Notes under the pieces: model-generated | Told to the model about the DNA's origin: nothing | Databases searched by the model: none | The model's input: only the letters and a program-made list of their open reading frames with translations | Made by a program: the position numbers and the translations under genes | Assembly (NCBI GenBank): GCA_963821505.1 | Contig: CAWGEH010000002.1 | Span: forward strand, 1 to 64,000 | Source of the DNA: VAZQ01 sp963821505 | Lineage (GTDB): Bacteria; Pseudomonadota; Alphaproteobacteria; Rhizobiales; Xanthobacteraceae | Direction of reading: 5' to 3' | DNA length: 64,000 bases | Shown: positions 45,204 to 55,469 of the stretch, in pieces | How the letters are laid out: each line of letters begins with the position of its first letter | Position numbering within the stretch: position 1 is the first letter of the stretch

Positions 45204-46127
45204 ATGGCCAACATCACCGCGCAAATGGTGAAGGAGCTCCGCGAGCGCACCGGCGCAGGCATGATGGACTGCAAGGCGGCGCTGCAGGAAACCGCCGGCG
45301 GCATGGAGCAGGCCGTCGATTTGTTGCGCAAGAAAGGGCTCGCCAAGGCGGCCAAGAAGGCCGGCCGCATCGCCGCCGAAGGCCTCATCGGCCTCGCGGT
45401 AGAGGGCCGGCATGGTGTCGTGGTCGAAGTGAATTCCGAGACCGATTTCGTCGCCCGCAACGATCTGTTCCAGGGCCTGGTGAAGATGATCGCGAATGTC
45501 GCGCTCACGGTTGGAGCCGACGTCGAGAAGATCAAGGCGGCGAAAGTGGGTCACATGACCTTGGCCGAGGCCATCGCCGACACCATCGCCAAGATCGGCG
45601 AGAACATGTCGTTGCGGCGGGCGTCGTCCTTGTCGGTGGGCGAAGGCATCATCGGCAGCTACGTGCACAATTCCGTCGACGAAGGCCTCGGCAAGATCGG
45701 CGTGATCGTGGCATTGGAGTCGAGCGGCAAGCCCGACGAGCTCAAGCGTTTCGGCCGCATGGTCGCGATGCAGGTCGCTGCGTCCAATCCGCAGGCAGTC
45801 GATTCCTCTGGTCTCGACCCGGACGTGGTCCGGCGCGAGAAGGAGGTGCTTGCGGACAAGTACAAGGCGCAGGGAAAACCGGCGAATGTCATCGACAAGA
45901 TCGTCGAATCCGGGCTCAGAACCTTCTACAAGGAGGTCTGTCTGCTCGATCAGGCGTTCATCCACGAGCCGGACAAGAATGTTTCCCAGGCGATCAAGGA
46001 AGCCGAGAGCAAGGCCGGTGGATCGATCAAAGTCACGGGCTTTGTGCGCTATGCGCTGGGCGAAGGCATCGAGCGGCCGGACAGCGATTTCGGCGGCGAG
46101 GTCGCAGCGTTGGTCAAATCGAACTGA
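45204..46127 (+). CDS. tsf: Elongation factor Ts
   Basis: The product has 307 residues and is the nucleotide exchange factor for EF-Tu. The N-terminal UBA-like domain is MVKELRERTGAGMMDCKAAL. The core has VVVEVNSETDFVARND, the conserved contact with EF-Tu, and the C-terminal FYKEVCLLDQAFI. ATG 45204 follows an AGAGGGATC site. Confidence 0.97.
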   Translation: MANITAQMVKELRERTGAGMMDCKAALQETAGGMEQAVDLLRKKGLAKAAKKAGRIAAEGLIGLAVEGRHGVVVEVNSETDFVARNDLFQGLVKMIANVALTVGADVEKIKAAKVGHMTLAEAIADTIAKIGENMSLRRASSLSVGEGIIGSYVHNSVDEGLGKIGVIVALESSGKPDELKRFGRMVAMQVAASNPQAVDSSGLDPDVVRREKEVLADKYKAQGKPANVIDKIVESGLRTFYKEVCLLDQAFIHEPDKNVSQAIKEAESKAGGSIKVTGFVRYALGEGIERPDSDFGGEVAALVKSN

Positions 46128-46215
46128 GCGTTTGTCGAATTCCGATCTTAGCCGCCCCATGCATGCGATAGCGGTGCCGAGCCGCTCGCGCCGGCGGTAG
46201 ATCGCAGGAGCTGCC

Positions 46216-46932
46216 ATGACCAAACCCGTCTACCGGCGCGTCGTGGTGAAGGTCTCCGGCGAAGCCCTCATGGGCGCCGACAGTTTCGGTATCCATCAGC
46301 CAACGCTCGAACGGATCGCGACCGACCTCGTCGCCACGCAGCAGCTGGGGGTGGCTATCGCGGTCGTGGTCGGCGGCGGCAATATTTTTCGTGGCGTGCG
46401 GGTCTCGGCAAACGGCATCCCGCGCGTGACCGCCGACATGATGGGAATCCTTGCGACCGTCATGAACGCCCTCGCGCTCGAGAGCGCGATCGAAAAGGCG
46501 GGTATCAGAGCCCGTACCATGTCGGCGCTGGCCATGCCCGAAGTCTGCGAGACCTATGAGCGGCGGCGGGCGCTGCGCCATCTGGAACAGGGGCGGATGG
46601 TCTTGCTTGCCGCCGGCACCGGCAACCCGTTTTTCACCACCGACACGACAGCCGTTCTGCGGGCAGCCGAAATCGGCGCCGACGCGGTGTTGAAGGCGAC
46701 CGACGTCGACGGTGTCTACAGCGCCGATCCCAAAAAGGACAAAAACGCGACACGCTACGAGCGTTTGAGCCATCAGGAGGCGATCGAGCGCAATCTGAAA
46801 GTGATGGATGCCACCGCCTTCGCGCTTGCCCGGGAAAACCGTATGCCTATCATCGTGTTCTCGATCCGCGAAAAGGGAGCGATCGCGGCGGTGGTGAGCG
46901 GAAATGGGCACTCTACCGTGGTCGGCGATTGA
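46216..46932 (+). CDS. pyrH: Uridylate kinase
   Basis: This 238-residue amino-acid-kinase-family UMP kinase has VVVKVSGEALMG at the start and AIVVGGGNIFRGV for phosphate binding. DAVLKATDVDGVYSADPKKD follows the nucleotide site. It makes UDP for RNA and sugar nucleotides. The position between tsf and frr is classic. Confidence 0.97.
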   Translation: MTKPVYRRVVVKVSGEALMGADSFGIHQPTLERIATDLVATQQLGVAIAVVVGGGNIFRGVRVSANGIPRVTADMMGILATVMNALALESAIEKAGIRARTMSALAMPEVCETYERRRALRHLEQGRMVLLAAGTGNPFFTTDTTAVLRAAEIGADAVLKATDVDGVYSADPKKDKNATRYERLSHQEAIERNLKVMDATAFALARENRMPIIVFSIREKGAIAAVVSGNGHSTVVGD

Positions 46933-47010
46933 GGCGGTCGCGCACGTCGCCCAACGCGCCCACGAAAGCGGCACGATCGCAGGATCGACCAATGTTTTCG
47001 AGGGGTCGCC

Positions 47011-47574
47011 ATGGCAAACCCGACGCATGATATGAACGAGCTTAAGCGCCGCATGCAGGGCGCAATTCAGCTGTTGAAGCAGGAGTTGGGCGGGCTGCGC
47101 ACCGGCCGCGCATCAGCCAGCCTGCTCGAGCCCGTGCAGGTCGAGGCCTACGGCACCCACATGCCGCTCAATCAGGTCGCCACCGTCAGCGTGCCTGAGC
47201 CACGGCTCATCTCCGTGCAGGTATGGGACAGGTCCATGGTCCATGCCGTAGAAAAGGCCATTGCGGCTTCCAATCTCGGGCTTACTCCTTCGACTGAGGG
47301 CCAGGTGTTGCGGCTACGCATCCCGGAACTCAACGAGGAGCGGCGCAGGGATCTCGTCAAGGTCGCGCACAAATATGCCGAAGCGGCGCGGGTCGCCGTG
47401 CGCCACGTCCGCCGCGACGGCCTTGACGTGCTCAAGAAGCTCGAAAAGGATCACAAGATCAGCGAAGACGACGGCAAGCGATCGTCCGAGCAGGTGCAAA
47501 AGGCGACCGACGAAGTGATCGCCGAAATCGACAAGCTGCTGGCGACGAAGGAAAAGGAAATCCTCACGGTGTGA
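47011..47574 (+). CDS. frr: Ribosome recycling factor
   Basis: The product has 187 residues with the two-domain RRF shape: LLKQELGGLRTGRASASLLEPV, RLRIPELNEERRRDLVKVAHKYAEAARVAVRHVRRDG, then the C-terminal helix ending KEKEILTV. It splits post-termination ribosomes with EF-G. The start is ATG 47011; ATG 47032 is possible. Confidence 0.97.
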   Translation: MANPTHDMNELKRRMQGAIQLLKQELGGLRTGRASASLLEPVQVEAYGTHMPLNQVATVSVPEPRLISVQVWDRSMVHAVEKAIAASNLGLTPSTEGQVLRLRIPELNEERRRDLVKVAHKYAEAARVAVRHVRRDGLDVLKKLEKDHKISEDDGKRSSEQVQKATDEVIAEIDKLLATKEKEILTV

Positions 47575-47585
47575 GGTGGAGCGGG

Positions 47586-48345
47586 ATGTCCAAGACCGAG
47601 CCCCTGCACACTGCCGAAATCGGCGATTTCGCCGTGCCGAGGCATGTTGCCATCATCATGGACGGCAACGGGCGCTGGGCGGCGGCGCGCGGGCTGCCGC
47701 GCGGCGAAGGGCATCGCCGCGGGGTCGAGGCACTCCGCCGCACGGTGCGGGCCGCCGGCGATCTCGGCATCGGTTTTCTCACCATCTTCTCGTTCAGCGC
47801 CGAGAACTGGTCGCGACCGGCTGCTGAAATCCGCGAGTTAATGGCGCTGCTGCGCCGATTCATTCGTCACGACCTCGCCGACCTGCACCGGAAAGGCGTG
47901 CGCGTGCGCGTGATCGGCGAGCGTGAAGGTCTGGATGCCGAAATCCGGCGTTTGCTCGATGAGGCCGAGGAACTGACCAAGGATAACGACAAGCTCGTCC
48001 TCGTCGTGGCCTTCAATTACGGAGCACGCCAGGAAATCGCGCGCGCGGCTCGTCGCATGGCGGCCGCGGTCGTGGCCGGGGATCTCGACGGTCGGCGCGG
48101 TCACCGCCGACAAGCTCGCGAGCTATCTCGACGCTCCGGATTTGCCCGATCCAGACCTTATCATCCGCACCAGCGGCGAGCAGCGGCTCTCCAATTTCCT
48201 GCTCTGGCAGGCGGCTTATAGCGAGCTTGTGTTTGTGCCGACCTACTGGCCGGATTTCGACCGCAATGCGCTTGAAAGCGCGATCACGGAGTATCGCCGG
48301 CGCGAGCGTCGCTTCGGCGGCCTGATCGCGCGCACCGGATCGTGA
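47586..48345 (+). CDS. uppS: Isoprenyl (undecaprenyl) diphosphate synthase, one frame break
   Basis: Two frames together make a normal cis-prenyltransferase of about 252 residues. The first has HVAIIMDGNGRWAAARGLPR, with the catalytic Asp, plus FSFSAENWSRP and VVAFNYGARQEI. The second has DPDLIIRTSGEQRLSNFLLWQ and VFVPTYWPDF. One extra base near 48090-48091 (after GDLD) separates them. The enzyme makes the C55 lipid carrier for peptidoglycan and is essential, so an assembly or sequencing error is more likely than a real null. It follows frr by 11 bases, with GGTGGAG before the ATG. Confidence 0.92.
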
Positions 48346-48348
48346 TCC

Positions 48349-49200
48349 GTGACGGGCGCGGACCATCCATCGCATGCCTTCGGGCCTCGCGGGAGCGAAC
48401 TTGCGTTGCGCGTCTGCTCGGCGCTGGTCCTCGTTCCGCTCGCCGTCGGGACTGCCTACCTCGGAGGCTGGCCTTTCGCCGTGGTATGGGGCGTTGCAGC
48501 GATCGGGGTGCTCTGGGAATGGACCTCACTGGTGGCCGCTGGGGACCGACGTGCGGTATTGATGACGGGGGGTGCATCGCTTGCACTCGCACAAGCGCTC
48601 GTCGCCGCCGGATCTGTTCTGGCGGGGGTCGTCGTGCTTGCAATAGGGGCGCTCGGCGCCGCCGCGTTGGCGCCGGCCGAACGGCGGATCTGGGTCGCCG
48701 CCGGCATTCCCTATGCCGGGACACTCGGGGTCGCGCCCGTGGTGCTGCGTTCGGATAGCGCGGATGGCTTCCTGGCCGTAATTCTTCTGTTCGCGATCGT
48801 ATGGACGACCGACATTGCCGCGTTTTTCGTGGGACGCGCGCTCGGGGGTCCCAAGCTCATGCCGCAGGTGAGCCCGAACAAGACGTGGTCGGGCGCGCTC
48901 GGTGGCACATTGGCCAGCGTTGCGGTGGCCGTCGCTGTGGCCACGGCAGCCGCGCTTACGGGGTTGTTCGCAATCGCCATGCTGGCGATCGTGTTGTCGA
49001 TTTCTGCGCAGGGGGGAGACCTGTTCGAATCGTTCCTCAAGCGCAGATTCGGTGCAAAAGACTCAAGCCATCTCATCCCCGGACACGGTGGACTGATGGA
49101 CCGCCTCGACGGCTTCGTTGCCGCCAATGTCGTGGCGGCGCTGATCGGATTGGCGCGCGGCGGCTTCGAGGCGCCGGGGCGTGGCCTGCTGGTGTGGTGA
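48349..49200 (+). CDS. cdsA: Phosphatidate cytidylyltransferase
   Basis: This 283-residue membrane enzyme makes CDP-diacylglycerol from phosphatidate and CTP. About eight helices are visible. The signature is spread over VSPNKTWSGALGG and FLKRRFGAKDSSHLIPGHGGLMDRLDG, with its catalytic Lys-Asp and Asp residues. It starts at GTG 48349, three bases after the uppS stop. Confidence 0.95.
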   Translation: MTGADHPSHAFGPRGSELALRVCSALVLVPLAVGTAYLGGWPFAVVWGVAAIGVLWEWTSLVAAGDRRAVLMTGGASLALAQALVAAGSVLAGVVVLAIGALGAAALAPAERRIWVAAGIPYAGTLGVAPVVLRSDSADGFLAVILLFAIVWTTDIAAFFVGRALGGPKLMPQVSPNKTWSGALGGTLASVAVAVAVATAAALTGLFAIAMLAIVLSISAQGGDLFESFLKRRFGAKDSSHLIPGHGGLMDRLDGFVAANVVAALIGLARGGFEAPGRGLLVW

Positions 49201-49204
49201 GTTG

Positions 49205-50431
49205 ATGAAACCCGACACCTCGTGCCAGGCATTCAACCGGCCGGCGCCGACCGAACGGACGGTGACACTTCTTGGCGCCACCGGCTCGATCGGCGCGAGC
49301 ACGATCGATCTGCTCAGGCGCGAGCGCCAACGCTTTCGCGTCGAGGCGGTGAGCGCGAACAGGAATGCGGCAGAGCTGGCCGCGATCGCACGCGAACTGG
49401 GCGCGCGGTTCGCAGCGGTCGGCGACCCCGCCGCCTATGGTGATCTCAAGGCCGCACTGTTCGGAACCGGAATTGCGGCGGCGGCCGGCGAAAGCGGCTT
49501 GATCGAGGCGGCCCAGCGTCCGGCGGAATGGGTGATCGGAGCGATTACCGGTGCCGCCGGGCTCAGGCCGACGCTTGCCGCGGCCGAGCGTGGCGCGATC
49601 GTGGCGCTCGCCAACAAAGAGACGCTGGTGTGCGCGGGCGGTCTGTTCATGCGCCGCGCGGCGGCGGCGGGCGCAACCGTGCTGCCGGTCGATTCCGAGC
49701 ACAATGCCCTGTTCCAGGCCATGTGTGGGAGCCGGCGCGAGGACGTGCGCCGCGTGATCCTGACGGCCTCCGGAGGTCCGTTCCGGACTGCGAGCGCCGA
49801 CGCAGTCAGGACCGCAACCGTCGAACAGGCGCTCAAACATCCTAACTGGTCGATGGGGGCAAAAGTCACGATCGACTCTGCAACCCTGATGAACAAGGGG
49901 CTGGAACTCATTGAGGCCCATCACCTGTTCGCGCTGGCTTCCGAGCAGATCGACGTGTTGGTACATCCGCAATCGATCGTGCACAGTCTGGTCGAATTTT
50001 GCGATGGCTCGCTGATCGCGCAACTGGGAAGCCCGGACATGCGCATCCCTATCGCGTATTGCCTCGCCTGGCCCGAGCGGATCGCGGGACCGGCGCCAAG
50101 GCTTGATCTCGCGCGTGCTGCGACCTTGACCTTCGAGGAACCTGATCTCGCGCGTTTTCCGGCCTTGGCGCTTGCCCGCCGCGCGCTCGAGGCGGGCGGG
50201 GCGGCACCCACCGTGCTCAATGCCGCCAACGAGGTAGCAGTCGCCGAATTCCTCGCCCGTCGGCTGAATTTTGCCGGGATAGCGGCCCTGGTCGAGGCCA
50301 CCCTCGAGGCCGCCCTGTCGCGAAACTGGACGGCGGAGCCGGAAAGCGTCGAGGATGCACTGTCTGTTGACCATAATACAAGATTGTTGGCGCGTGATCT
50401 CCTGCCCGAAATTGCCGCAAAGGCGTCGTAG
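49205..50431 (+). CDS. dxr: 1-deoxy-D-xylulose-5-phosphate reductoisomerase
   Basis: This 408-residue enzyme is the committed step of the MEP isoprenoid pathway. The NADPH loop LLGATGSIGASTIDLL is near residue 22. ANKETLVCAG and LPVDSEHNALFQ (metal ligands), SGGPFRT and the metal-binding MNKGLELIEAHHLF region follow. ATG 49205 is chosen; it has GGTGAG close upstream. Confidence 0.97.
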   Translation: MKPDTSCQAFNRPAPTERTVTLLGATGSIGASTIDLLRRERQRFRVEAVSANRNAAELAAIARELGARFAAVGDPAAYGDLKAALFGTGIAAAAGESGLIEAAQRPAEWVIGAITGAAGLRPTLAAAERGAIVALANKETLVCAGGLFMRRAAAAGATVLPVDSEHNALFQAMCGSRREDVRRVILTASGGPFRTASADAVRTATVEQALKHPNWSMGAKVTIDSATLMNKGLELIEAHHLFALASEQIDVLVHPQSIVHSLVEFCDGSLIAQLGSPDMRIPIAYCLAWPERIAGPAPRLDLARAATLTFEEPDLARFPALALARRALEAGGAAPTVLNAANEVAVAEFLARRLNFAGIAALVEATLEAALSRNWTAEPESVEDALSVDHNTRLLARDLLPEIAAKAS

Positions 50432-50479
50432 AGGACTGAGTCCGACGATGGCTTCGGGACTGGGCGGGAAGATTTGGTC

Positions 50480-51643
50480 ATGGGTTTCGATTTTATGTCT
50501 GGCATCAACGCGCTGAGCGGCGGCGTGCTGGGTTATGTCATCCCATTCCTGTTCGTCTTGACCCTGGTGGTGTTTTTCCACGAGCTCGGCCACTTCCTGG
50601 TGGCGCGCTGGTGCGGCGTCCGGGTGTTGGTGTTCTCGATCGGGTTCGGCTCGGAACTTTTCGGGTTCAACGATCGCCACGGCACCCGGTGGAAGCTCGC
50701 CGCCATTCCACTCGGCGGATATGTGAAATTCTTCGGCGACGACAATGCGGCCAGTGTTCCCGATCAGGCGGCGCTTGCCGCCATGAGCGCGGAGGAGCGC
50801 CGGCACAGCTTTATCCATCAGCCGGTGGGCCGGCGGGCGGCGATCGTGGTGGCCGGGCCAGTAGCGAATTTCCTGCTCGCCATCGTCATTTTTGCCGCGC
50901 TCTTCATGATCTTTGGCAAACCGAGCACTTCGCCCCGGGTCGACGCGGTCCAGCCCGGCAGCGCGGCGCAGGCAGCCGGATTTCAGCCCGGCGACCTGGT
51001 TCTGTCGATCAATGGGCGTCCAGTCGACAGCTTCCCCGACATGCAGCAGATCGTCAGCACCAGTGCAGGCGAGACGCTGACATTCGAGGTCGACCGGGGC
51101 GGCACGCGGGTCACGCTCAAGGCGGTTCCGGCGCTCAAGGAGACCAAGGACCGCTTCGGCAACGTGCACCGCATCGGTGTGCTCGGCATCACCCGTTCGC
51201 CTTCGCCGGAGGACACGCACTTCCAACCGGTCGGGCCGCTCAAGGCGATCGAGATGGGGGTGGAACGGACGTGGTTTGTGGTGGACCGCACGCTGTCCTA
51301 TATCGGCGGGGTCGTCTCCGGGCGTGAAGCGGCCGATCAACTCGGGGGGCCGATTCGGATCGCCCAAGTCTCTGGACAGGTGGCGACCGAGGGGCTTCCG
51401 TCGCTATTCAGTCTTGCTGCGGTGCTTTCGGTCTCGATCGGCCTGCTCAATCTATTCCCGGTGCCGCTGCTCGACGGCGGTCACCTTTTGTTCTACGCAA
51501 TCGAGGCGGTCAGGGGAAGGCCGCTCTCGGAGCGCGCGCAGGAAGTGGGATTCCGGATCGGGCTCGCGATCGTCGTGATGCTGATGATCTTTGCCACTTA
51601 CAACGACATCCTGCATCTCGCGGCGCAGTGGACCGCATCGTAG
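50480..51643 (+). CDS. rseP: Site-2 protease RseP family zinc metalloprotease
   Basis: This 387-residue inner-membrane protease has the active site FFHELGHFLVARWCGV near residue 35 and NLFPVPLLDGGHLLFY near 335. One PDZ domain (VQPGSAAQAAGFQPGDLVLSINGRPV) lies between them; E. coli RseP has two. It cleaves anti-sigma factors or signal peptides within the membrane. It is in the conserved dxr-rseP-bamA order. ATG 50480 is used; a GTG two codons earlier is possible. Confidence 0.95.
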   Translation: MGFDFMSGINALSGGVLGYVIPFLFVLTLVVFFHELGHFLVARWCGVRVLVFSIGFGSELFGFNDRHGTRWKLAAIPLGGYVKFFGDDNAASVPDQAALAAMSAEERRHSFIHQPVGRRAAIVVAGPVANFLLAIVIFAALFMIFGKPSTSPRVDAVQPGSAAQAAGFQPGDLVLSINGRPVDSFPDMQQIVSTSAGETLTFEVDRGGTRVTLKAVPALKETKDRFGNVHRIGVLGITRSPSPEDTHFQPVGPLKAIEMGVERTWFVVDRTLSYIGGVVSGREAADQLGGPIRIAQVSGQVATEGLPSLFSLAAVLSVSIGLLNLFPVPLLDGGHLLFYAIEAVRGRPLSERAQEVGFRIGLAIVVMLMIFATYNDILHLAAQWTAS

Positions 51644-51781
51644 CAAGCTTGCAACGTTGGGGCTGTAAAGGAGGAAGTCGGGGGAAGGACGTGGTTGCAC
51701 AACGGGAAGAATCCTGTACAGGGGACGGCCTGGGGTAGTGACGACCTTTCTCGTGGGTACCGGAGTCTCTGAGGTACCCGA

Positions 51782-54328
51782 ATGGGGACGACAAAGGGCG
51801 CGTGGGGAATGAAACTTTGTAGGTGGCTTATCCGAGGGCTTGGCGTCGCCTGCCTAGTCCTGGGGGAAATTTTATTGGGTGTTGGTGTCGTGTCGCTCAC
51901 GGCACCCGTCGCCTATGCCCAAACACCCACCGTGAGCTCCATTGTCGTCCAGGGCAATCAGCGGGTCGAAGCCGACACCATTCGGTCTTATTTCAAGGCC
52001 GGGCCGGGCGGCCGGCTTGACGCATTCCAGATCGACGAGGGCGTGAAGGCGCTTTACGCCACCGGTCTGTTTCAGGATGTTCGTCCGACGGCTCAGGGCG
52101 GGCGGCTGACGATCACGGTGATCGAGAACCCCGTCATCAATCGCATCGCATTCGAGGGCAACAAGAAGGTCAAGGACGAGCAACTCAAGGCCGAGATTCA
52201 ATCGAAGGAGCGCGGTACGCTTTCGCGCCCCGTCGTGCAGGCGGACACGGCGCGCTTGGTGGAAGTCTACCGCCGCGGCGGGCGTTTCGACGTTCACGTC
52301 GAGCCCAAGGTTATCGACCTTCCGAACAATCGCGTCGATCTCGTCTTCGAGATCTCGGAAGGTGCGAAAACCGGCGTCAAGAGAATCAACTTCGTCGGCA
52401 ACAACGTCTATTCGTCGTACCGGCTCAAGGACGTAATCAAGACGTCCGTGACCGGACTTCTGGCGTTCCTGCAGACTGGCGACATCTACGATCCGGACCG
52501 CGTCGAGGCAGATCGCGAGCTGTTGCGCCGGTTCTATCTCAAGCACGGTTATATCGACGTACGCATCGTCTCCGCGGTCGGAGAATACGATCCGAATCTG
52601 CGAGGATTCGTGATCACCTTCACGATCGAGGAGGGCGAGCAGTATCGCTTCGGAACGGTCGACGTTCAGTCGACCATCCGCTTGCTCGATCCGTCGCTGC
52701 TGAGGTCGCGTCTGCGCGCCTATCCGGGCGACGTCTACAATGCCGAGGCGGTTGAGAAATCCGTCGAGGACATTACGATCGAAGCCGCGAAACTGGGCTT
52801 CGCCTTCGCGACGGTGCGCCCACGCGCGTCCCGCGATCCGCAGACGCGGACTGTCAACCTCGTCTTCACCGTCGAGGAGGGACAACGCGCCTATATCGAG
52901 CGGATCAACGTCCGCGGCAATACGCGTACGCGCGACTACGTCATTCGGCGCGAGTTCGATCTTTCGGAAGGCGACGCCTACAATCGTGCGCTCGTCAACC
53001 GGGCCGAGCGGCGGCTCAAGAATCTCTCGTATTTCAAGAGCGTGAAGATCTCGACCGAACCGGGCTCGGCTCCCGACCGGGTCATTCTCAATGTCGACGT
53101 GGAGGAACAGTCGACGGGTGAATTCTCGGTCTCGGGCGGGTACTCGACCGCGGACGGTTTGCTCGGGGAGGTCAGTGTTGCGGAGCGGAATCTGCTCGGA
53201 CGCGGTCTGTTCGGAAAAATCGCGTTGCAGTACGGCCAGTACACGCGAGGCGCCCAGCTGTCGTTCGTGGATCCGTACTTTCTCGGTTATCGGGTGGCGC
53301 TCGGGATTGACGTCTTCTACAAGCAACAGAACCCGACCAGCTACGTCTCGTACGAGACCCAGACGCTCGGCTTTGGCACCAGGCTCGGGTTTGCGTTGCG
53401 CGAAGACCTTGGTCTGCAGCTGCGCTATTCGCTGTATCAGCAGAAGATCACGCTCCCGCCGAACTTGATGAATTGCAACAACATCAATCCGGATTTCGTC
53501 AACACCTTCCCGACCGCGGACAAGGTGGGGACGAGCCCGCTTCTCACTCCGCCGCTGGGATATGCCGGTATCGCGAACTGCTATGTGGACGGCGAGGCAT
53601 CGCTGGCGGTCAAGCGTGAATTGGCTGGGGGCCCCGTTCTCACCTCGCTGGTCGGTTACACGCTCTCGCACAATTCGCTCGACAACAACAAAAGCCCGAC
53701 ACAGGGGGTGTTGACCGAGTTCAGGCAGGATTTTGCCGGCGTCGGCGGGGACGTCAAATTCATTCGCACCTCCGCCGACCTGTACGGCTATCACGAGGTG
53801 GTATCCGATGTTGTCGGCCTCGTGCATTTGCAAGGTGGGCAGATCGCGGGATGGGATGGGGGGCTGCGCATGCTCGACCATTTCCAGATGGGTGCGAACC
53901 TGGTCCGCGGATTTGCCCCGGCGGGAATTGGACCGCGCGATCTGACGCAACTGCCGTTTACCGGCGTGTATGGCGATGCGCTCGGTGGCACGTACTATTG
54001 GGGCGCCAGCCTCGAGTTGCAGACGCCGCTTTACTTCCTGCCCAAGGATGCCGGCGTGAAGCTCGCAACCTTTGCCGATGCCGGCTCGCTCTGGAACTAT
54101 GTCGGTCCGACGACATTCCCGGCCACGGGCGAGGTCATCTCGGGATCGATCTGTTCGACGCCGCCGTGCCCGATCGACAATGCCATGCACGTCCGCTCCT
54201 CGGTCGGCGTGGGACTGATTTGGGACTCGCCTTTCGGTCCGCTCCGATTCGACTATTCGTTCCCGTTGTCGAAGGAACCCTACGATCGCGTGCAGCAGTT
54301 CCGTTTCGGCGGCGGGACGAAATTCTGA
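51782..54328 (+). CDS. bamA: Outer-membrane protein assembly factor BamA
   Basis: The product has 848 residues. Its signal peptide ends near PVAYAQT. Five POTRA domains span about residues 50-450, each opening with a short strand such as VSSIVVQGNQRVEADTI or RINFVGNNVYSSYRL. A C-terminal barrel follows, with the conserved FRFGGGTKF end. It folds beta-barrel proteins into the outer membrane. ATG 51782 has GAGG seven bases upstream and is preferred to ATG 51809. Confidence 0.97.
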   Translation: MGTTKGAWGMKLCRWLIRGLGVACLVLGEILLGVGVVSLTAPVAYAQTPTVSSIVVQGNQRVEADTIRSYFKAGPGGRLDAFQIDEGVKALYATGLFQDVRPTAQGGRLTITVIENPVINRIAFEGNKKVKDEQLKAEIQSKERGTLSRPVVQADTARLVEVYRRGGRFDVHVEPKVIDLPNNRVDLVFEISEGAKTGVKRINFVGNNVYSSYRLKDVIKTSVTGLLAFLQTGDIYDPDRVEADRELLRRFYLKHGYIDVRIVSAVGEYDPNLRGFVITFTIEEGEQYRFGTVDVQSTIRLLDPSLLRSRLRAYPGDVYNAEAVEKSVEDITIEAAKLGFAFATVRPRASRDPQTRTVNLVFTVEEGQRAYIERINVRGNTRTRDYVIRREFDLSEGDAYNRALVNRAERRLKNLSYFKSVKISTEPGSAPDRVILNVDVEEQSTGEFSVSGGYSTADGLLGEVSVAERNLLGRGLFGKIALQYGQYTRGAQLSFVDPYFLGYRVALGIDVFYKQQNPTSYVSYETQTLGFGTRLGFALREDLGLQLRYSLYQQKITLPPNLMNCNNINPDFVNTFPTADKVGTSPLLTPPLGYAGIANCYVDGEASLAVKRELAGGPVLTSLVGYTLSHNSLDNNKSPTQGVLTEFRQDFAGVGGDVKFIRTSADLYGYHEVVSDVVGLVHLQGGQIAGWDGGLRMLDHFQMGANLVRGFAPAGIGPRDLTQLPFTGVYGDALGGTYYWGASLELQTPLYFLPKDAGVKLATFADAGSLWNYVGPTTFPATGEVISGSICSTPPCPIDNAMHVRSSVGVGLIWDSPFGPLRFDYSFPLSKEPYDRVQQFRFGGGTKF

Positions 54329-54356
54329 CCCCGCCTGCGAAGCCAGGCTGGACGGC

Positions 54357-55469
54357 ATGACCGAGCCCTTTTTCTATCAGCGGGGACCCGGGCTTACCGT
54401 GCGTGAGATCGCCGACCTCACGGGGGCCGCGCCGCAGCTCGGCGCCGATCTCGACCGCCGCATCACCGGCATTGCCGCGCTCGATTACGCCGCTCCCGAC
54501 GACCTCGCGTTCCTCGACAAACCGAAATATGCCCCGCAGTTGCCCGCAACCCGCGCCGGCGCCTGCCTGACCACGGAGCGCTACGCCGATCGCGCTCCCG
54601 CACACGTCAGCGTGCTCTGCCTGGTCGAGCCCTATCGCGCCTTCGTGGAGGTGACGCGGGCGCTCTTTCCGGACGCGTTGCGGCCGTCCTCGTTGTTCGA
54701 GGCCAATGGGGTGGCGGTAGGGGCTCTCGTCCACCCGAGCGCGCGCCTGGAAAACGGCGTGACGGCGGATCCCGGGGCCATCATCGGACCGCGCGCCGAA
54801 ATCGGAACCGGCACGGTGATCAGCGCGGGCGCGGTGATCGGACCCAATGTCCGCATCGGACGCAGATGCGCGATCGGCGCCAATGCCGCGATCGCCAATA
54901 GTTTGATCGGGGATCGCGTGGTGGTACACCCCGGCTGCGCGATCGGACAGGATGGGTTCGGCTACGTGATGGGGGCCACCGGTCACCGCAAGGTTTTGCA
55001 GATCGGCCGGGTGATCTTGCAGGACGACGTCGAGATCGGAGCCGGGACCACCATCGACCGCGGCGCCAACCGCGACACCGTGATCGGCGAAGGCACTAAA
55101 ATCGACAACTTGGTGCAGATAGGACACAATGTTTCAATCGGCCGCCATTGTATTATTGTTTCGCAATGCGGAATCTCCGGCAGTGTCGTAATCGAGGATC
55201 ATGTCATTCTCGCCGGTCAGGTCGGTCTGCCGGACAATGTGAGGATCGGCGAAGGCGCGATCATCGGGGCGAAAAGCGGCGTCATATCGGACGTACCGGC
55301 AGGCGAGAAGTGGTTTGGTTATCCGGCCATGCGCGGGCGCGAGTTTCTCCGCAGCCTGATGACGCTGCACCGATGGGTGCGCGAAGACGTCGCGGCCCGG
55401 GGCGACGGGGATAACGATGTTGACGACAGGTCCGGGGAAGCGGACCCCGATCACAGGCGAGGGCGATGA
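54357..55469 (+). CDS. lpxD: UDP-3-O-(3-hydroxyacyl)glucosamine N-acyltransferase
   Basis: The product has 370 residues and catalyses the third step of lipid A synthesis. The N-terminal uridine-binding domain is followed by a left-handed beta-helix of hexapeptide repeats from about residue 125. The catalytic His lies in IGQDGFGYVMGATGHRKV. The Gly/Asp-rich C-terminal tail (about 345-370) is longer than in E. coli. Its stop overlaps the fabZ start (ATGA). Confidence 0.96.
   Translation: MTEPFFYQRGPGLTVREIADLTGAAPQLGADLDRRITGIAALDYAAPDDLAFLDKPKYAPQLPATRAGACLTTERYADRAPAHVSVLCLVEPYRAFVEVTRALFPDALRPSSLFEANGVAVGALVHPSARLENGVTADPGAIIGPRAEIGTGTVISAGAVIGPNVRIGRRCAIGANAAIANSLIGDRVVVHPGCAIGQDGFGYVMGATGHRKVLQIGRVILQDDVEIGAGTTIDRGANRDTVIGEGTKIDNLVQIGHNVSIGRHCIIVSQCGISGSVVIEDHVILAGQVGLPDNVRIGEGAIIGAKSGVISDVPAGEKWFGYPAMRGREFLRSLMTLHRWVREDVAARGDGDNDVDDRSGEADPDHRRGR

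Noticed and set aside
51872..54358. 828-codon open frame antisense to bamA
   Set aside because: Same GC shadow effect; the plus strand has signal peptide, POTRA domains and the barrel end motif.
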